Position numbers and translations under genes: made by a program
In this document: positions 47,939 through 60,480 of the stretch, one piece after another
Layout: each line of letters begins with the position of its first letter
Position numbering within the stretch: position 1 is the stretch's first letter
The notes under the pieces: generated by a model
Told to the model about the DNA's origin: nothing
Seen by the model: only the letters and a program-made list of their open reading frames with translations
Databases searched by the model: none
Origin: Sinotaia quadrata
Taxonomy: Eukaryota > Mollusca > Gastropoda > Architaenioglossa > Viviparidae
Length of the DNA: 64,000 nucleotides
Assembly: GCA_028829895.1 (NCBI GenBank)
Contig: CM054181.1
Coordinates: 106,307,360 to 106,371,359 of the forward strand
Direction: 5' to 3'

Positions 47939-48845
47939 TCTCTTCCACAAAATTAAAGATACATTTACCATCACACAATCTTTCTGTAGATGGAAAACTT
48001 ATTAAAGGAGAAGACAAATCCGTCTTTGATCTATATTTAGTGAGCCCCATTCGACCCACTTTCTTCTCCAACAAACAGTTATCAATATGTGTAAGAAGAT
48101 CAATACATTTATTTAATCAATATTCAAATATACACATGACAAATGCAGTGAAAAGTTTACTTGACATCAAATTTTCCCTAAAAACCACATTCGTAATAAT
48201 TTCTATAATTCACAGTCTTATGCTTAAAATACAATTCAAAAATAGCGTCAATACAAATCACAGGATAGTTCTTATCAGAGAACAGAAATGGAGTTATTAG
48301 AGATAAGTGATAATAGTTTCTACATAACCTGAATTAGTTGTGGTCTCAATAGTCTTTCTCATGCTTTGCAATAGTATCACAAGTTTAGTATCTCATGTCA
48401 ACTCCATATGTCTCCCTCCATACATGATGAAAACACTGAGGTGCTGATATTTCTCTCAAAAGCAACCTAGGCGTTTTCTACCACATATCAGTTCGCTCAA
48501 GCAGAATAACAATTACAGCAATTCTAGTACTTCCTTATATCAGAAATTGCTCATGTAGTCAACATATCTTGCAGCCATACATCAACGAAGTGCAGTGTTA
48601 CCTTTACAGTTACACACTGTTCCCCACATCTTTCACGGTTGGTCGTAGAAGTTTTCAATTAGTAAACCAGGAGGTTCAAATCACAGAAAGTAGAAAGGCT
48701 GCTTGTCCCAGTAAAAATATAATCAGGAAGAAAATGCTAAGTTTCCAGTTTATTGCTTTATTACTCCATTCTTTCTTACAGGCTTACAATTTTCCTTAAT
48801 GGTATTTATTAACCTAATACATACACACACAACATATAAAAACAA
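47939..48845. other. AT-rich non-coding DNA
   Basis: Frames at 48040-48300 and 48569-48799 are unrecognised. GGTTCAAATC near 48674 resembles a polymerase III B box, but no matching A box was found. Confidence 0.45.
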
Positions 48846-49338
48846 TGTCAAGTGTTTAGCATACTATATTTGAGCATTTTACTTAAAACATTTATAGAAA
48901 TAATAGTCTACTCATATATTGATCTCTACAAAAAACACAATTATAACACATCAATAGCAAAATTGCATCAATATTTCTAAGTCCATTCTCTCGCAACCAG
49001 TCAGTTAACTCATCATTAAGCTAAAGGCTGCCTTTCAAGACCGAACTTCTTTGCCACTTCAAATTCAATAGACAATAGATTTCACTAAAGAAGGTAAACG
49101 TTTTAATCTCAGCCCATTGGCTGGTCTCATTATCATAAATCATAACCATTAGATAATGAAAACTACCACTGTCTTGCATTACATCAGCAATTTCTAGCAT
49201 GTTCTCAACTCGAATTGTTTACTTCCAACTCTGACATTTACAAAAATACCTTCATAAGGAGTGCCCAAGGTAGGGATACCTTGACAATTTATATAACAAT
49301 TAGACTTTAAAATAGGGATAGGAAAATTTACTCCGCCA
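48846..49338 (+). mobile_element. dispersed 490-bp repeat, copy 2
   Basis: Same-orientation homologue of 35781-36266, diverged by substitutions and small indels across its whole length. It ends at AAATAGGGATAGGAAAATTTA, and a CTAT array begins about 20 bp later. Confidence 0.88.
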
Positions 49339-49357
49339 CATAGACATATACATAACA

Positions 49358-49358
49358 C

Positions 49359-49413
<55 letters not shown>

Positions 49414-49449
49414 CACCTAAATGTCTGTCTGTCTATCTATCTATCCATG

Positions 49450-49487
<38 letters not shown>

Positions 49488-49566
49488 CACCTAAATGTCT
49501 GTCTGTCTATCTATCTATCCATGTATCTATCTAACTACCCATCTAACTATCTATCTACCTATCAAT
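49358..49566. repeat. (CTAT)n array with a higher-order 75-bp block
   Basis: Two long CTAT runs are each followed by ACACCTAAATGTCTGTCTGT and CTATCCATGTATC, so a larger unit containing a CTAT run was itself duplicated. Confidence 0.95.
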
Positions 49567-49866
49567 ATGTGTTTGTAAGTGTGGTTATGTGTATGTATTT
49601 GGGTGGATAAAGGGGCGGATAACTGTCGTACGTAGGTGCTTTCGTGTGTGTCAGTTCAAAGCGTAAAACGTAAGTTTATGTATCACTATAAAAGTCAAAA
49701 GAACAAGAAGGCTTTTGTCAAGAATTTCACAAACATATAAAACCAAAACTAAAACAATGAAAAGAAAACATTTTCTAACAGTATTCTGACCTATGTTACA
49801 AACTTGTTGTATTATCTACAACGGTTTGCTTTGGGTATTTTCTCAGGTGTTTTTTTTTAAAAGGGC
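49567..49866. other. AT-rich non-coding DNA
   Basis: No feature recognised. Confidence 0.5.
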
Positions 49867-50102
49867 AGTGCCGTGTTATCTATAGTTACTCATTTAAACC
49901 ATTTTTTAAAATATACTGTGTCGTGTTATCTATAGTTACTCATTTACACCATTTTTAAAAATGTACTGTGTCGTGTTATCTATAGTTACTCATTTACACC
50001 ATTTTTAAAAATGTACTGTGCCGTGTTATCTATAATTACTCATTTAAATTATTTTTTTAAAATGTACTGTGCTGTGTCATCTATAGTCATTAATTTAAGC
50101 TA
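49867..50102. repeat. 50-bp minisatellite, about 5 copies
   Basis: The unit TGTACTGTGTCGTGTTATCT ATAGTTACTCATTTACACC ends in an A-run. It diverges at both edges. Confidence 0.95.
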
Positions 50103-50569
50103 GTTGTTTTAAATAATGCAAATGATAGAAATTATTCTCGATTTTACTATCGAACTTGTTTCTTCAAATGATTTAGTTGGACTTAATTTTTATCATTGAA
50201 ATCGTTAAAGAATTTGCTATCTTATATTAAAATGTTGACATTTAGATTAGTTTACTTACTTTCAAAAATGTCTCTCTTATATTTTTGCTGTCTGATAAGA
50301 AAACCTCATACTTATACCGTCATAGGTACATACAATCACAAGATATTCATGCACACGTGCAAACAGTCATGAAGTTCAAATCTTCACATACATCCATTCT
50401 GACACTTGCGGACACAAGTATTAAATCTTTAAATATTTTCTTTCCTTTCTTCCTTTCCCTTTCTGTAAAACAAACAAACACAAAAACAAAAAGCCCTCCT
50501 CTTTTTACGACAAACCTCTGCAAATCTATAATATATTAAAGAATTAAAAATAAAAACCCAGCATGCTCC
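50103..50569. other. very AT-rich non-coding DNA
   Basis: No feature recognised. Confidence 0.5.
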
Positions 50570-50860
50570 AGAACTTCACAACCGTCTGAGAAAGGACGTC
50601 ACATCCAAATGACATTGAATCTAATATCAGTCCGAGGTCCTGGATCCATAGATCAATCTGTCCCTATTGCTGAAAGCCTAGCCGAAGATATGAGCAGAGA
50701 CCATTTCAATTAATGTGGCGATAAGTCGTGGGAATGATTTAGTGTGACCCCTCTGAGTAAACATTTTTTTTTTTAATTCTGAATGTTAAATGTGTTCAAT
50801 ACAATGGAAGCTAGTGTGATGTGGCTTTGTGAGGCGTTTCCAACTGTGTGTCCTGGAAAG
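50570..50860. promoter_or_regulatory. candidate conserved regulatory island
   Basis: A balanced block with GGACGTCACATCC (CRE-like) near 50594, TTTCAATTAATGTGGCGATAAG-type homeodomain/GATA sequence near 50704-50725, and GATCCATAGATCAATC. Inference: enhancer-like. Confidence 0.35.
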
Positions 50861-50863
50861 CAA

Positions 50864-51135
<272 letters not shown>

Positions 51136-51249
51136 GTAGAAGAGAGAAAGAAGAAAGAAGAGAAATACGGTCTAATGTATAGATCGTCAGCTGAATGGAT
51201 GTACAGATACTTAGACGGACAGATACATAGACGGACAGATAAGTAGACG

Positions 51250-51580
51250 GATGAATGGATGGGAAACCACATTCTTGCAGCCGAAACGTTATTGTTTTCG
51301 GATGGGTATCTATTTACTGCCCAGCCATCGACAGAAAAATGCCAAAACCGTAGCTGATTTACATTCTGTTACTGACCGAGAGAATTTGTCAATCGCCCGG
51401 CAGTGTTTTTGGCAGAACAAAAATGAGCAATTCATTTCCCTGTTTAATAACAACGTCTGAGGTCTCTTGATTTGTGTAGAGGCTTAAAAGGGGAGAGAAG
51501 CATGGGCATAGTGACAAGTACCACTCAGAACTCGTCCAAGGGATACAATTTCGTCGACCGAGAGCGAAATTAAGTACAAA
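51250..51580. promoter_or_regulatory. candidate conserved regulatory island
   Basis: A repeat-free balanced block directly beside a GATA array. It includes CCGAAACGTTATTG, CAATCGCCCGGCAGTG and GAGCAATTCATTTCCC. The 69-codon plus frame across it has no recognised domain. Inference: regulatory. Confidence 0.35.
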
Positions 51581-52040
51581 GTTGTCAGTAGAAAAATAAG
51601 AGCGAGCTTGGCGATCTGTACTTCACCTTGAGTTTGTTTCTTTTACTTCGTTGTTCAAATCGTATTTGAAAATGTATATTCAGATCATTTCAATGGTTAC
51701 TGTAAACTTTTAGTCCAAAAACTGTATACAAGAGTGTTTTGGTTCCGAAATGAATATAACTATTTACTCTATATTTCAAAGTTTAAAAAAATTAATAGTC
51801 TTATTTAATGAGTGAGATTCGCCTTTAATAATTAATATTTTTGAAGAAATATATATGATTGGTAGTAAGTTATATATATCCATTCTGCAAGTCATACGTA
51901 CAAATAATTTTGAAACTAAATAACATAAAGTTTCAGAGTTTCAAGAACTATACTACAATTGTTATAAGTGATGTCGTCTATCCTGAATAGTATGTTTTAT
52001 CGAATTCTGTTGTCAGTGAAACTAAATTACAAAATACTCT
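51581..52040. other. AT-rich non-coding DNA
   Basis: No feature recognised. Confidence 0.5.
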
Positions 52041-52041
52041 G

Positions 52042-52639
<598 letters not shown>

Positions 52640-53170
52640 ATACGAGTCAGTCAGTTTAATAAAAAAAACAAAAAAACTTTGACCTATAGAATATTTATTC
52701 GTGCAAATATTAACGTGTTCTCCGATACCGATAGCAGATTTTAGTCGCATGTTAAATGGACCAACCAGACCTCCCTGGCTCGTTGGCAGTCGTCCGATCT
52801 GCCGTTTTAAATACGCATAGCGACCAGAATACCAACGACGTGAAGTTTTCGAGCAGGTTAGGGGACATAATGCATCATTCGCATTCACCCGTTTCGCTTT
52901 GTTTCGTTAGAGCGCCGATCCGAAGTTTGAGCTGCAAAGAATGAGTACTCGAGGGAGTTTCGCAAATGAATAGGAAAACAACAAATTAGAGGAACGAAAT
53001 TTGAGGGGGAGGGCACCGGACGGGGAAAATGAGCTCAACCATCCATAAAGGAAAAAATGTTTGTCTTTAATTTGAGAAATTAATTTCCTTTCTTGAGATC
53101 GAATTTGACTACAAATGGTGTGTTGCTGTTTTCTCTTCAGTTGTTTGTGAAAAAAGAGGAGCCAAGGAAC
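52640..53170. promoter_or_regulatory. candidate conserved regulatory island
   Basis: A balanced block, especially 52700-52970, with CGATACCGATAGCAG, GGCAGTCGTCCGATCTGCCG, GACATAATGCATCATTCGCATTC (octamer-like) and AAATGAATAGG. Two minus frames (52637-52888 and 52907-53173) cross it without recognised domains. Confidence 0.38.
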
Positions 53171-53263
53171 CACTCGGATTTTTCCATTTTTATTATTTTT
53201 TTTACAGATCTCTTGACAACTTCCTGTCCTAATTTGAGTAGTCCTTCATTTTTACTGTTTAAC

Positions 53264-53264
53264 A

Positions 53265-53312
<48 letters not shown>

Positions 53313-53328
53313 ATCTATTTATCTATTC
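53264..53328. repeat. (CTAT)n microsatellite
   Basis: About 13 CTAT units with a decayed 3' end. Confidence 0.97.
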
Positions 53329-54159
53329 AGCCAGTCAGCCATCTTTTTTGCAATTATCTCTCTAGTTATCAAGTTGTCTCTGTGTATCGGTATGTGTGTG
53401 TTCGTGTGTATCTTTGTTACTACTTTTCTTTCAAACTGTAAGTGAATTAAATCTTCTATTCACATATCTATCCAACTCCTAAAGAGACTATTAATCAAAC
53501 TTAAACAGCATGTAAACGCTTATTATTTATAATTTATTTATTCTGTATCGAATGTAACATTATATTATATAGTGTCAATTTGTTCATACACATTTGTCTT
53601 CACTGTTTTGCAGGTAAAATCCTCATAACGTAACCTTTGCCCTTAATAATGCGACCATTAAGTAATACAACACTTGCAATTTATCAGATACTACTGAAGA
53701 GTGTACAGTCTGTTTCACCGGCACATTCACCTGCGAGCAGATGTATCTCCCCTGCCAGAGGGGTAGGGTGGTGTGAGGGTTGAGACAATCTGCTGACACT
53801 GAGATTTTATTGAAACCTCTCAAATGTGCGACACTAGTTAACAGACAACTGAAAATTAAATGGAAAATAAAAATTTACATGCACTTTCGACATTAATCTT
53901 TTGTCTTTTTTTTTTTAGGGGGGGGGGGGCGATGAACTTTTGCTACTTAACAAAAATTGATTACCAATATACATGAGTTTGTTGTTGTTGTTGACTATTT
54001 TCTCCCCAACTGTTTTGCGTGACTAGATAATCTGACAAGTCTAATACGTCGTTTCTTTCTGATTAAGACTGAGATCACATCTCACTCCAACAGCTAACGA
54101 CGACCCAGCTTGCAGGACAGTGAGAAAAAATCTTGCTGCACACAACATTCCGATAAATC
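53329..54159. other. non-coding DNA with T/G run
   Basis: A T11 run, one A and a G12 run lie at 53906-53929. A balanced stretch at 53690-53800 shows no specific motif. No gene supported. Confidence 0.5.
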
Positions 54160-54425
54160 CTTATGATGATACTCCAATATCGTGACGGGACGGCCGCAAA
54201 GGAGCCAATATATCATATTAAGCGTTGACAGGGGAGCCCGTTTTATTACTAGGAAGCCACGCACAGTCGCCAGAAACGTGAGAATCGGATGCTGGACTTA
54301 AGCTCTCCGCAGGCCCGGAATGGGATTGTCTGAGACATAACTCACACATAGATGGCGCTATCATCGGATTGGGATTCGTGATCTGCTATTTAACCGAGTC
54401 TGTACATGCACATTTACAATCATAT
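54160..54425. promoter_or_regulatory. candidate island with CTCF-like site
   Basis: A balanced block with CGTGACGGGACGGCCGC near 54180 and AGATGGCGC at 54350-54358 in the context ACACATAGATGGCGCTATC. AGATGGCGC is the core of the CTCF consensus shared by insects and vertebrates. A single motif match is weak evidence. Confidence 0.35.
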
Positions 54426-54855
54426 GTTATTCCGTCCTCCCCTCACTACCTCCATTCACGCCCTCTCCCATCCAATAGCACAAGGTCTCGTGCGTTTCTA
54501 CCCGGAATATGTCAGCAGCAACACCTAAGTACCCTCATCCCTTTCTGTCTTAAAAACGGGAAAATGTAATCTAAAAAAAAAACTCTCAGACCCGGGCTAA
54601 CACTCGAGCAATGTGTAAACCTCCATGAAATTGTGATGGAGTTTAAAGGACTATTTTGATTTTCAACAAAGCTAGAACACAATTAATCGCATTTGCACGT
54701 ATTTGATTGAAAGAAAGCTCTTTTGCTGTCGATCTCATAATCTATTCTACAGTAATAATGATGACACTTAACTTTTGACAGCAAAGTCAAATGCTTGATC
54801 GTTTATACACAGCGTTTGCAAATCTTTCTCTTTCCCGAAAAGATGCTGCCTACCT
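54426..54855. other. non-coding DNA
   Basis: No feature recognised. Confidence 0.5.
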
Positions 54856-54856
54856 C

Positions 54857-54875
54857 ACTCACACACTCACACACT

Positions 54876-54926
<51 letters not shown>

Positions 54927-54946
54927 GCACGCACGCACGCACGCAC
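54857..54946. repeat. (CA)n(CGCA)n compound microsatellite
   Basis: About 25 CA units followed by six GCAC units. It mirrors the TG/CGTG tract at 8287. Confidence 0.97.
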
Positions 54947-55189
54947 AAAACTTTCCAATTCATGGAACAAATTCTTGCAAATACGAAACTAAACAGTGCT
55001 AGCTATCACGAGACCTAACAAGCAGGTGAGGTGCATGCCATTAGCGAGAAAAGGGTTAACATAGTCAACTCCATTCTGACTGTGATCCCAGAACTGTTGA
55101 CTTTAGAAAAACGAAGTTGCTATAATTAAAAAAAAAGGAGTGCAGGCTTTTTCAGTAAACTACCTCATTCAAGTGAGAGATAGTGACGG
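54947..55189. other. AT-rich non-coding DNA
   Basis: No feature recognised. Confidence 0.5.
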
Positions 55190-55500
55190 AAAATTAGCGT
55201 ACTTCAAACGCAAGGAGGTTAATCTTTCAATTGCACGTCATCTGTCATGACGTCACTCGAGAAAATATAGGTACGTTGTAGGCAAGAGGGTGTAAATATG
55301 TGTTACTTATCAATAGAACAGTCCAATGTTTACATGAATATCTGTATAAACTCTTTTTTTATTGATTTATTTATTATCAGAGCACTTCACGAGAAGCCGA
55401 TGACGTCAGCAGTCAGTGCTGGTGATTGGTTCGAATTTTCAATGATTTACTTGTCCTTCGGTTTCACTTTTATTCCGCTCCAGACCATCTCTTAGGCAAC
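55190..55500. promoter_or_regulatory. paired CRE palindromes, promoter- or enhancer-like
   Basis: TGACGTCA occurs perfectly at 55248-55255 and 55401-55408. A CRE half-site, GCACGTCA, lies just left of the first, near 55233. The second lies in GCCGATGACGTCAGCAG. Such full palindromes bind CREB/ATF-type bZIP factors. No associated exon was recognised. Confidence 0.4.
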
Positions 55501-56017
55501 GACGGAATCCCTTAATTGCCAAATAAACCGTTTTGGTGTATTTTATTGTATTTTATCGCGGTGCATTTCGACCTCGCCATGTACATTTGTACTTTAAAGT
55601 AAGTAATCAATTCGTTCATCATCCGTAGACATTTGTGCAACACTGTAGTTGAAATTCCACTTTCAGATCTGAACAACAGATTTCGTTGTCAATAAGATTA
55701 TTGTATTATACCAATTCATCACGATAAAACAAATAAAGCAAAGCACAATAGACGTTCTCATTTACGTCATTAACAAAAATCCCTCTTTAGAGACTAAGCT
55801 ATGAAAATGTTTTCATGTTTAAAATATATAATATACTGTTGGCAAATGAATTTGTGTGAGTGGGGTGGGTGGTTGAGGTAAGTAATTGCAAATATAATGG
55901 ATTTTTAGTTTTATTCACTTAGAAATACCAGTTTTAAAACTTTCATATATTACACATCTTTCAACTAGACATTTTGTTGATGTGTAGTGTTAATTTCATT
56001 TGGACTTAGAACAATCG
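55501..56017. other. AT-rich non-coding DNA
   Basis: A CRE-like TTTACGTCATTA lies near 55762. Nothing else supported. Confidence 0.5.
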
Positions 56018-56018
56018 T

Positions 56019-56253
<235 letters not shown>

Positions 56254-56566
56254 TTTTTCCTCAAAGAGAAAAGTGAGAAAGAACTTAACGTCTTTTTGTT
56301 CAGAAATTGGCAGGCCAAAGCAGCAGTCATGAAAATAATGAGAAAATATTTTGTTTTCCTGATTTCTAGAGATGAAAACAGTACTATAAGCAATCAGATT
56401 TTGCTTGTAATGACTAGTCCTGTACTGGCTACATGTGCTGTCTGTCGTGTTCCTATAGTTGACACCGATGTCCTGAGGCCACGCGAAGCGTCACCGCATG
56501 CAGGCAGCAGCCGACACTTGCATCATTCTGAAACACTCTGACTGAAGCAAATAAAATATGTACAAT
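56254..56566. other. balanced DNA, no gene recognised
   Basis: An 81-codon plus frame (56296-56541: F-R-N-W-Q-A-K-A-A-V-M-K-I-M-R-K-Y) crosses it and is unrecognised. The right part is GC-balanced (GAGGCCACGCGAAGCG). Confidence 0.4.
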
Positions 56567-57069
56567 GTTGCATGCACGTCAAAATGGCAGCACTAATAAT
56601 AGATTACAATATTGCATGCACGTCAAAATGACAGCACTAATAAAAATAATAGATTACAATATTGCATGCACGTCAAAATGACAGCACTAATGATAGATTA
56701 CAATATTGCATGCACGTCAAATGACAGCACTAATAATAGATTACAATATTGCATGCACGTCAAAATGACAGCACTAATAAAAATAATAGATTACAATATT
56801 GCATGCACGTCAAATGACAGCACTAATGATAGATTACAATATTGCATGTATGTCAAAATGGCAGCACTAATAATAGATTACAATATTGCATGCACGTCAA
56901 AATGACAGCACTAATAAAAATAATAGATTACAATATTGCATGCACGTCAAAATGATAGCACTAATGATAGATTACAATATAGCAAGCAGGTCAAAATGAC
57001 AGCACTAATAATAGATTACAATATTGCATGCACGTCAAAATGACAGTACTAATGATAGATTACAATATG
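56567..57069. repeat. 43/52-bp minisatellite, about 12 copies
   Basis: The unit AGATTACAATATTGCATGCA continues CGTCAAAATGACAGCACTAA and ends TAAT, TGAT or the longer TAAAAATAAT. Long and short units are interspersed in a partly regular order. Nearly every copy carries TGCATGCA and GCACGTCA (CRE half-site type). Confidence 0.96.
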
Positions 57070-58045
57070 TAAAACTATTTTATTTACTTTTCCACGTAAT
57101 GTTAATCTCACGACAGGTGGAGAGTTTATCGCAGCAAAGGTGGGGGAAGGGGCACTAATGGTGGTGGTGGTAGTAGCTGTGATGGTATTGTAGTAGCTGT
57201 CATGGTGGTGGTACCGACAGTGGTGACAGAGATGGTGTTTATTGTGTTGAAAATGGCTGGCAACTGAAAGAATAATATCTACTTTCGATACAGCAACTAA
57301 TTGACTGATAATACCGCAGGGATGGGGGGAGTCCTCGCGGAGTGAAAAGGCATAATTGAAATGCAAAAGAGCTTATTAATGCATCAAAACATAAAATAAA
57401 TGCTTTCATGCTAACGACAACACTGACACTGAAAAAAAAAGACTAAAAATGAACAGTGGTAGGATTGTTGAAAGTCAATCAATAAAAAATATTTTATTAT
57501 TTGTAAAGTCAGTGGCTTAAGGCCCTCCAATTTCTTTAATTTTCATCTACCAAGAAATTCTTTAGCAGTGACAAGTCGGATCACCTTATTTAAATATGTC
57601 CTTCACCTCTAGAGGACAGACAGTAAATGCAGAGAGAGGTTACATAACTTGCACTCTGTACCTAACTGTACCCAAGACAGACCAGCTGTAGATTACTACA
57701 AATGAATTCACCTTCAGACGATCATGTTCAGACGGCATTGGTCGACCTTTTCCTCTGAACCAAATTATTTTCGGCAAGACAGGATTACAGGATGTGTACT
57801 AATACTGGCTTTACCAAGACAAGACTGACGGCAAGCGAGATTCACTTATTTCAAGTTCGATAAGACTAATTTTAGGTGAATAATTCTAACATTGAGGCAG
57901 GATTTTGACCTCATACAAAAAGAAAAATGTCCGACTTACTGTGAGACTATACTGACTTCAAGACAATATTATTGATTGAATTGGACAGTAGTGACGTGAG
58001 GCAATGCAATACAAACTTTGAGCAAATATTGTTGACTTGACGAAA
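57070..58045. other. non-coding DNA
   Basis: A degenerate GTG/GTA-rich patch with a loose duplication (TAGTAGCTGTGATGGT and TAGTAGCTGTCATGGT) lies at 57150-57235. The rest has no supported gene. Confidence 0.5.
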
Positions 58046-58049
58046 GAGA

Positions 58050-58098
<49 letters not shown>

Positions 58099-58118
58099 TG
58101 TGTGTGTGCGAGTGTATG
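58050..58118. repeat. (TG)n microsatellite
   Basis: About 30 TG units interrupted by a TATG. Confidence 0.97.
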
Positions 58119-59055
58119 TGTGTTTGGAAGGTGGGAGGTGGGGGTGGTTTCGTACCATTCCTTTGTGTTTACAGGTATCCCTTGGTTTGTTTCTCGAGAT
58201 TTCACTGGTCAATCTCTCGACTGGACAAATACACCTCTTTTCTTTCTTTCGTTTCGAATTGACAAATTTACTTTCTTCTTTCTCTCGACTCTACAAATGC
58301 ACTTATCTTTTTTTTTCTCTCAATTCGACGACAAATGCACTTAAGTTAGTCTGTTACTTCGTCCTATATAAAAATAATTACAACAGGATGCAAACATATG
58401 GGCTTGGATGACTTATAGTATACCCAACACTGCTCACATCACCTCGTATTTATATTTTCCATTGTCTACCTGCCGACGTAATATTCTCTTTGCAAATTTT
58501 TTTTAAAATCTCAGTTCAAACCTGTCTCACCTCACTCACACATACTCTCTGGCTGATCGTGCGCACTCGCGCTTTATTTTAACACTCCGGAAACTAAACT
58601 TAAGACTAATGAGGATCCAGTTACCTTAACTGAACTGCATTTAGAATTTAAGCAAAAAATACACTGGTTTATTTTCAAGATATTTCTCAAGATCAAAAAC
58701 TAAGCCTAGTGGAGAACGGCCATTTCGATATCAGGAATCACCCGCTTTAATTGAACTTCATTTCACACTCAAAGACAAAGAACTTCAATCGCAAAAGGGA
58801 TTTCAAGATTCGTTCTGTCATCAACTGAGCAAATTAATTCACTTTTTGGTTAGATTACGCTTAATGTGAACAGCCATTCTTCCATTCTACTCGCTGTCTC
58901 TTTTATTTGCTTTAGGCCATTATTGCGTTAATCAGTTGTACTTTTACTGCACTGATAAAGTCATTCTCGTGTCCCATGTTATTAGATTGTAGACATTTGA
59001 TATGTTATTACGTGTAACTGTCGAAAGCACAAATTTAAGATTTAACATTCTGCTA
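58119..59055. other. AT-rich non-coding DNA
   Basis: A loose repeat of CTTTCTC..GACTGGACAAAT-like pieces lies at 58205-58345. Nothing else supported. Confidence 0.5.
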
Positions 59056-59108
59056 AAATGGTGTAGCAGTAATAGTAGTAGTAGTAATAGTTGTAGTAGT
59101 AGAAATAT

Positions 59109-59182
<74 letters not shown>

Positions 59183-59640
59183 GTAGCATTATAGCAAATA
59201 TAATACGAGTAATAATATTTCTAGTAGACACAGTGATAGTAGTAGAACTGGCTATAGTAGAAGCAGTAGATATAGAGGTAGAAGTTGCAGTAGTATAGTA
59301 GTGGTAAAAATTACAGGAACACTAGAATAGTAATAGTACTAAATTTAATATCAGAAGAATTAATGGTAGTAGTAGAAACAGCAGATCTATTCATAGTATA
59401 ACTAATGGTAGAAATAATAGTACATTAGTAGATCCAGAAGTAGATGTAGCAGAATAAGTAGGAGTTGTAATGGTAATATAGCTAGTAGTAGAAGAATCAG
59501 TAGGCGTTATAGCAGTAGTAAGAATAATGGCAGTAAAACAAAGGAATAGTAGACGTATAGATATAGAAATAATAGAAGTAGAAAGAAAAGGAGGACTCAG
59601 AGCATTCTTAGTACAAATCGCAGTAGCTACTACTACTAAG
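59056..59640. repeat. (AGT)n(AAT)n tract with long decayed AGT-rich flank
   Basis: Perfect AGT and AAT runs at about 59110-59180 pass into 400 bp where AGTAG, AATAG and GTAGTA recur irregularly. It is an old expanded trinucleotide region. Confidence 0.9.
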
Positions 59641-59905
59641 ACATTACATGAGCTGTTGACAACTACATGCCGAGCAGCACAAAAATACTTGAGACTCTTT
59701 ACATTACTGTTCATCGATGTCTACTGCTACCAGAACATTACATACACTATTGACAACTACCTGTTGAGAAGAACAAAAATAAGACAAAAATACTTGAGAC
59801 TCTTTACATTACTGTTCATCGATGTCTACTACTACCAGAACATTACATACACTATTGACAACTCCCTGTCAAGCAGCACAAAAATAAGAAAAAAAATCAC
59901 GTCTT
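59641..59905. repeat. 105-bp minisatellite, about 2.5 copies
   Basis: TACTTGAGACTCTTTACATT recurs at 59686 and 59791, exactly 105 bp apart; a related partial unit precedes them. The plus frame (59527-59985) stays open because 105 is a multiple of three and reads L-R-L-F-T-L-L-F-I-D-V-Y in both copies. Confidence 0.93.
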
Positions 59906-60016
59906 TCCTATTCGACAAGCACAAGCCTATTGACGCTACATCTAGAATATTAATTTATTTACGGATTCTGTTCTTTTGTAAATAATGGTTGCTTTTTAGA
60001 GAAAGAAAAAATATAT

Positions 60017-60480
60017 GTTGGGGGGGGGGGATGGGGTGAGCTGATTGGTTGAGGCGTGAACCAGGACATGACGAGTTATTCTGTTCGTCACCTTTAGCAG
60101 TTCGAAACAACAACGAAACCCATTTCGCTTCAATTCCCGCTCGGCTCTCCGACACCCCTTTCCAAGCCCGCGAAAATAATATCAAGCCATGCATTAATCC
60201 CGGCACAAACATTTTGTCAATGGCAGCCATCCTTAAATGAATGATGATTACCCACGACGCCCGGCTTTAAAACGGCACCTGATGCTCGCATCGAATGGAA
60301 GATAATCAAATATTTACAGAGAAGGGCAGCCTCTATAAACTTGCAAATAGAGGATATAATTGTAGCCGGCTCTGAGAGAGGTAGCCCTTGATCAGAAATG
60401 AATTGAATTCCAAACACCGAAATGAAGTCGGTAGCCGCTCTTAGCGCCCAACGTTTAGACCCAGATTATCTCGCACCTCA
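60017..60480. promoter_or_regulatory. strong candidate conserved regulatory island
   Basis: After a G-run (60018-60028) comes some 400 bp of balanced, repeat-free sequence. It holds AATATCAAGCCATGCATTAATCCC near 60178-60201 (contains ATTAATCC, a paired/bicoid-type homeodomain core), CTTAAATGAATGATGATTACC near 60231, GGCTTTAAAACGGC and GAAATGAATTGAATTCC. Short frames on both strands are unrecognised. Of all islands in the window this looks least like neutral DNA, but conservation is untested. Confidence 0.42.

Noticed and set aside
48660..48700. GGTTCAAATC, resembling a tRNA or SINE B box
   Set aside because: No A box lies at a fitting distance upstream and no cloverleaf can be drawn.
59527..59985. 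152-codon frame
   Set aside because: Half of it is a 105-bp tandem repeat and the rest is decayed AGT/AAT sequence.
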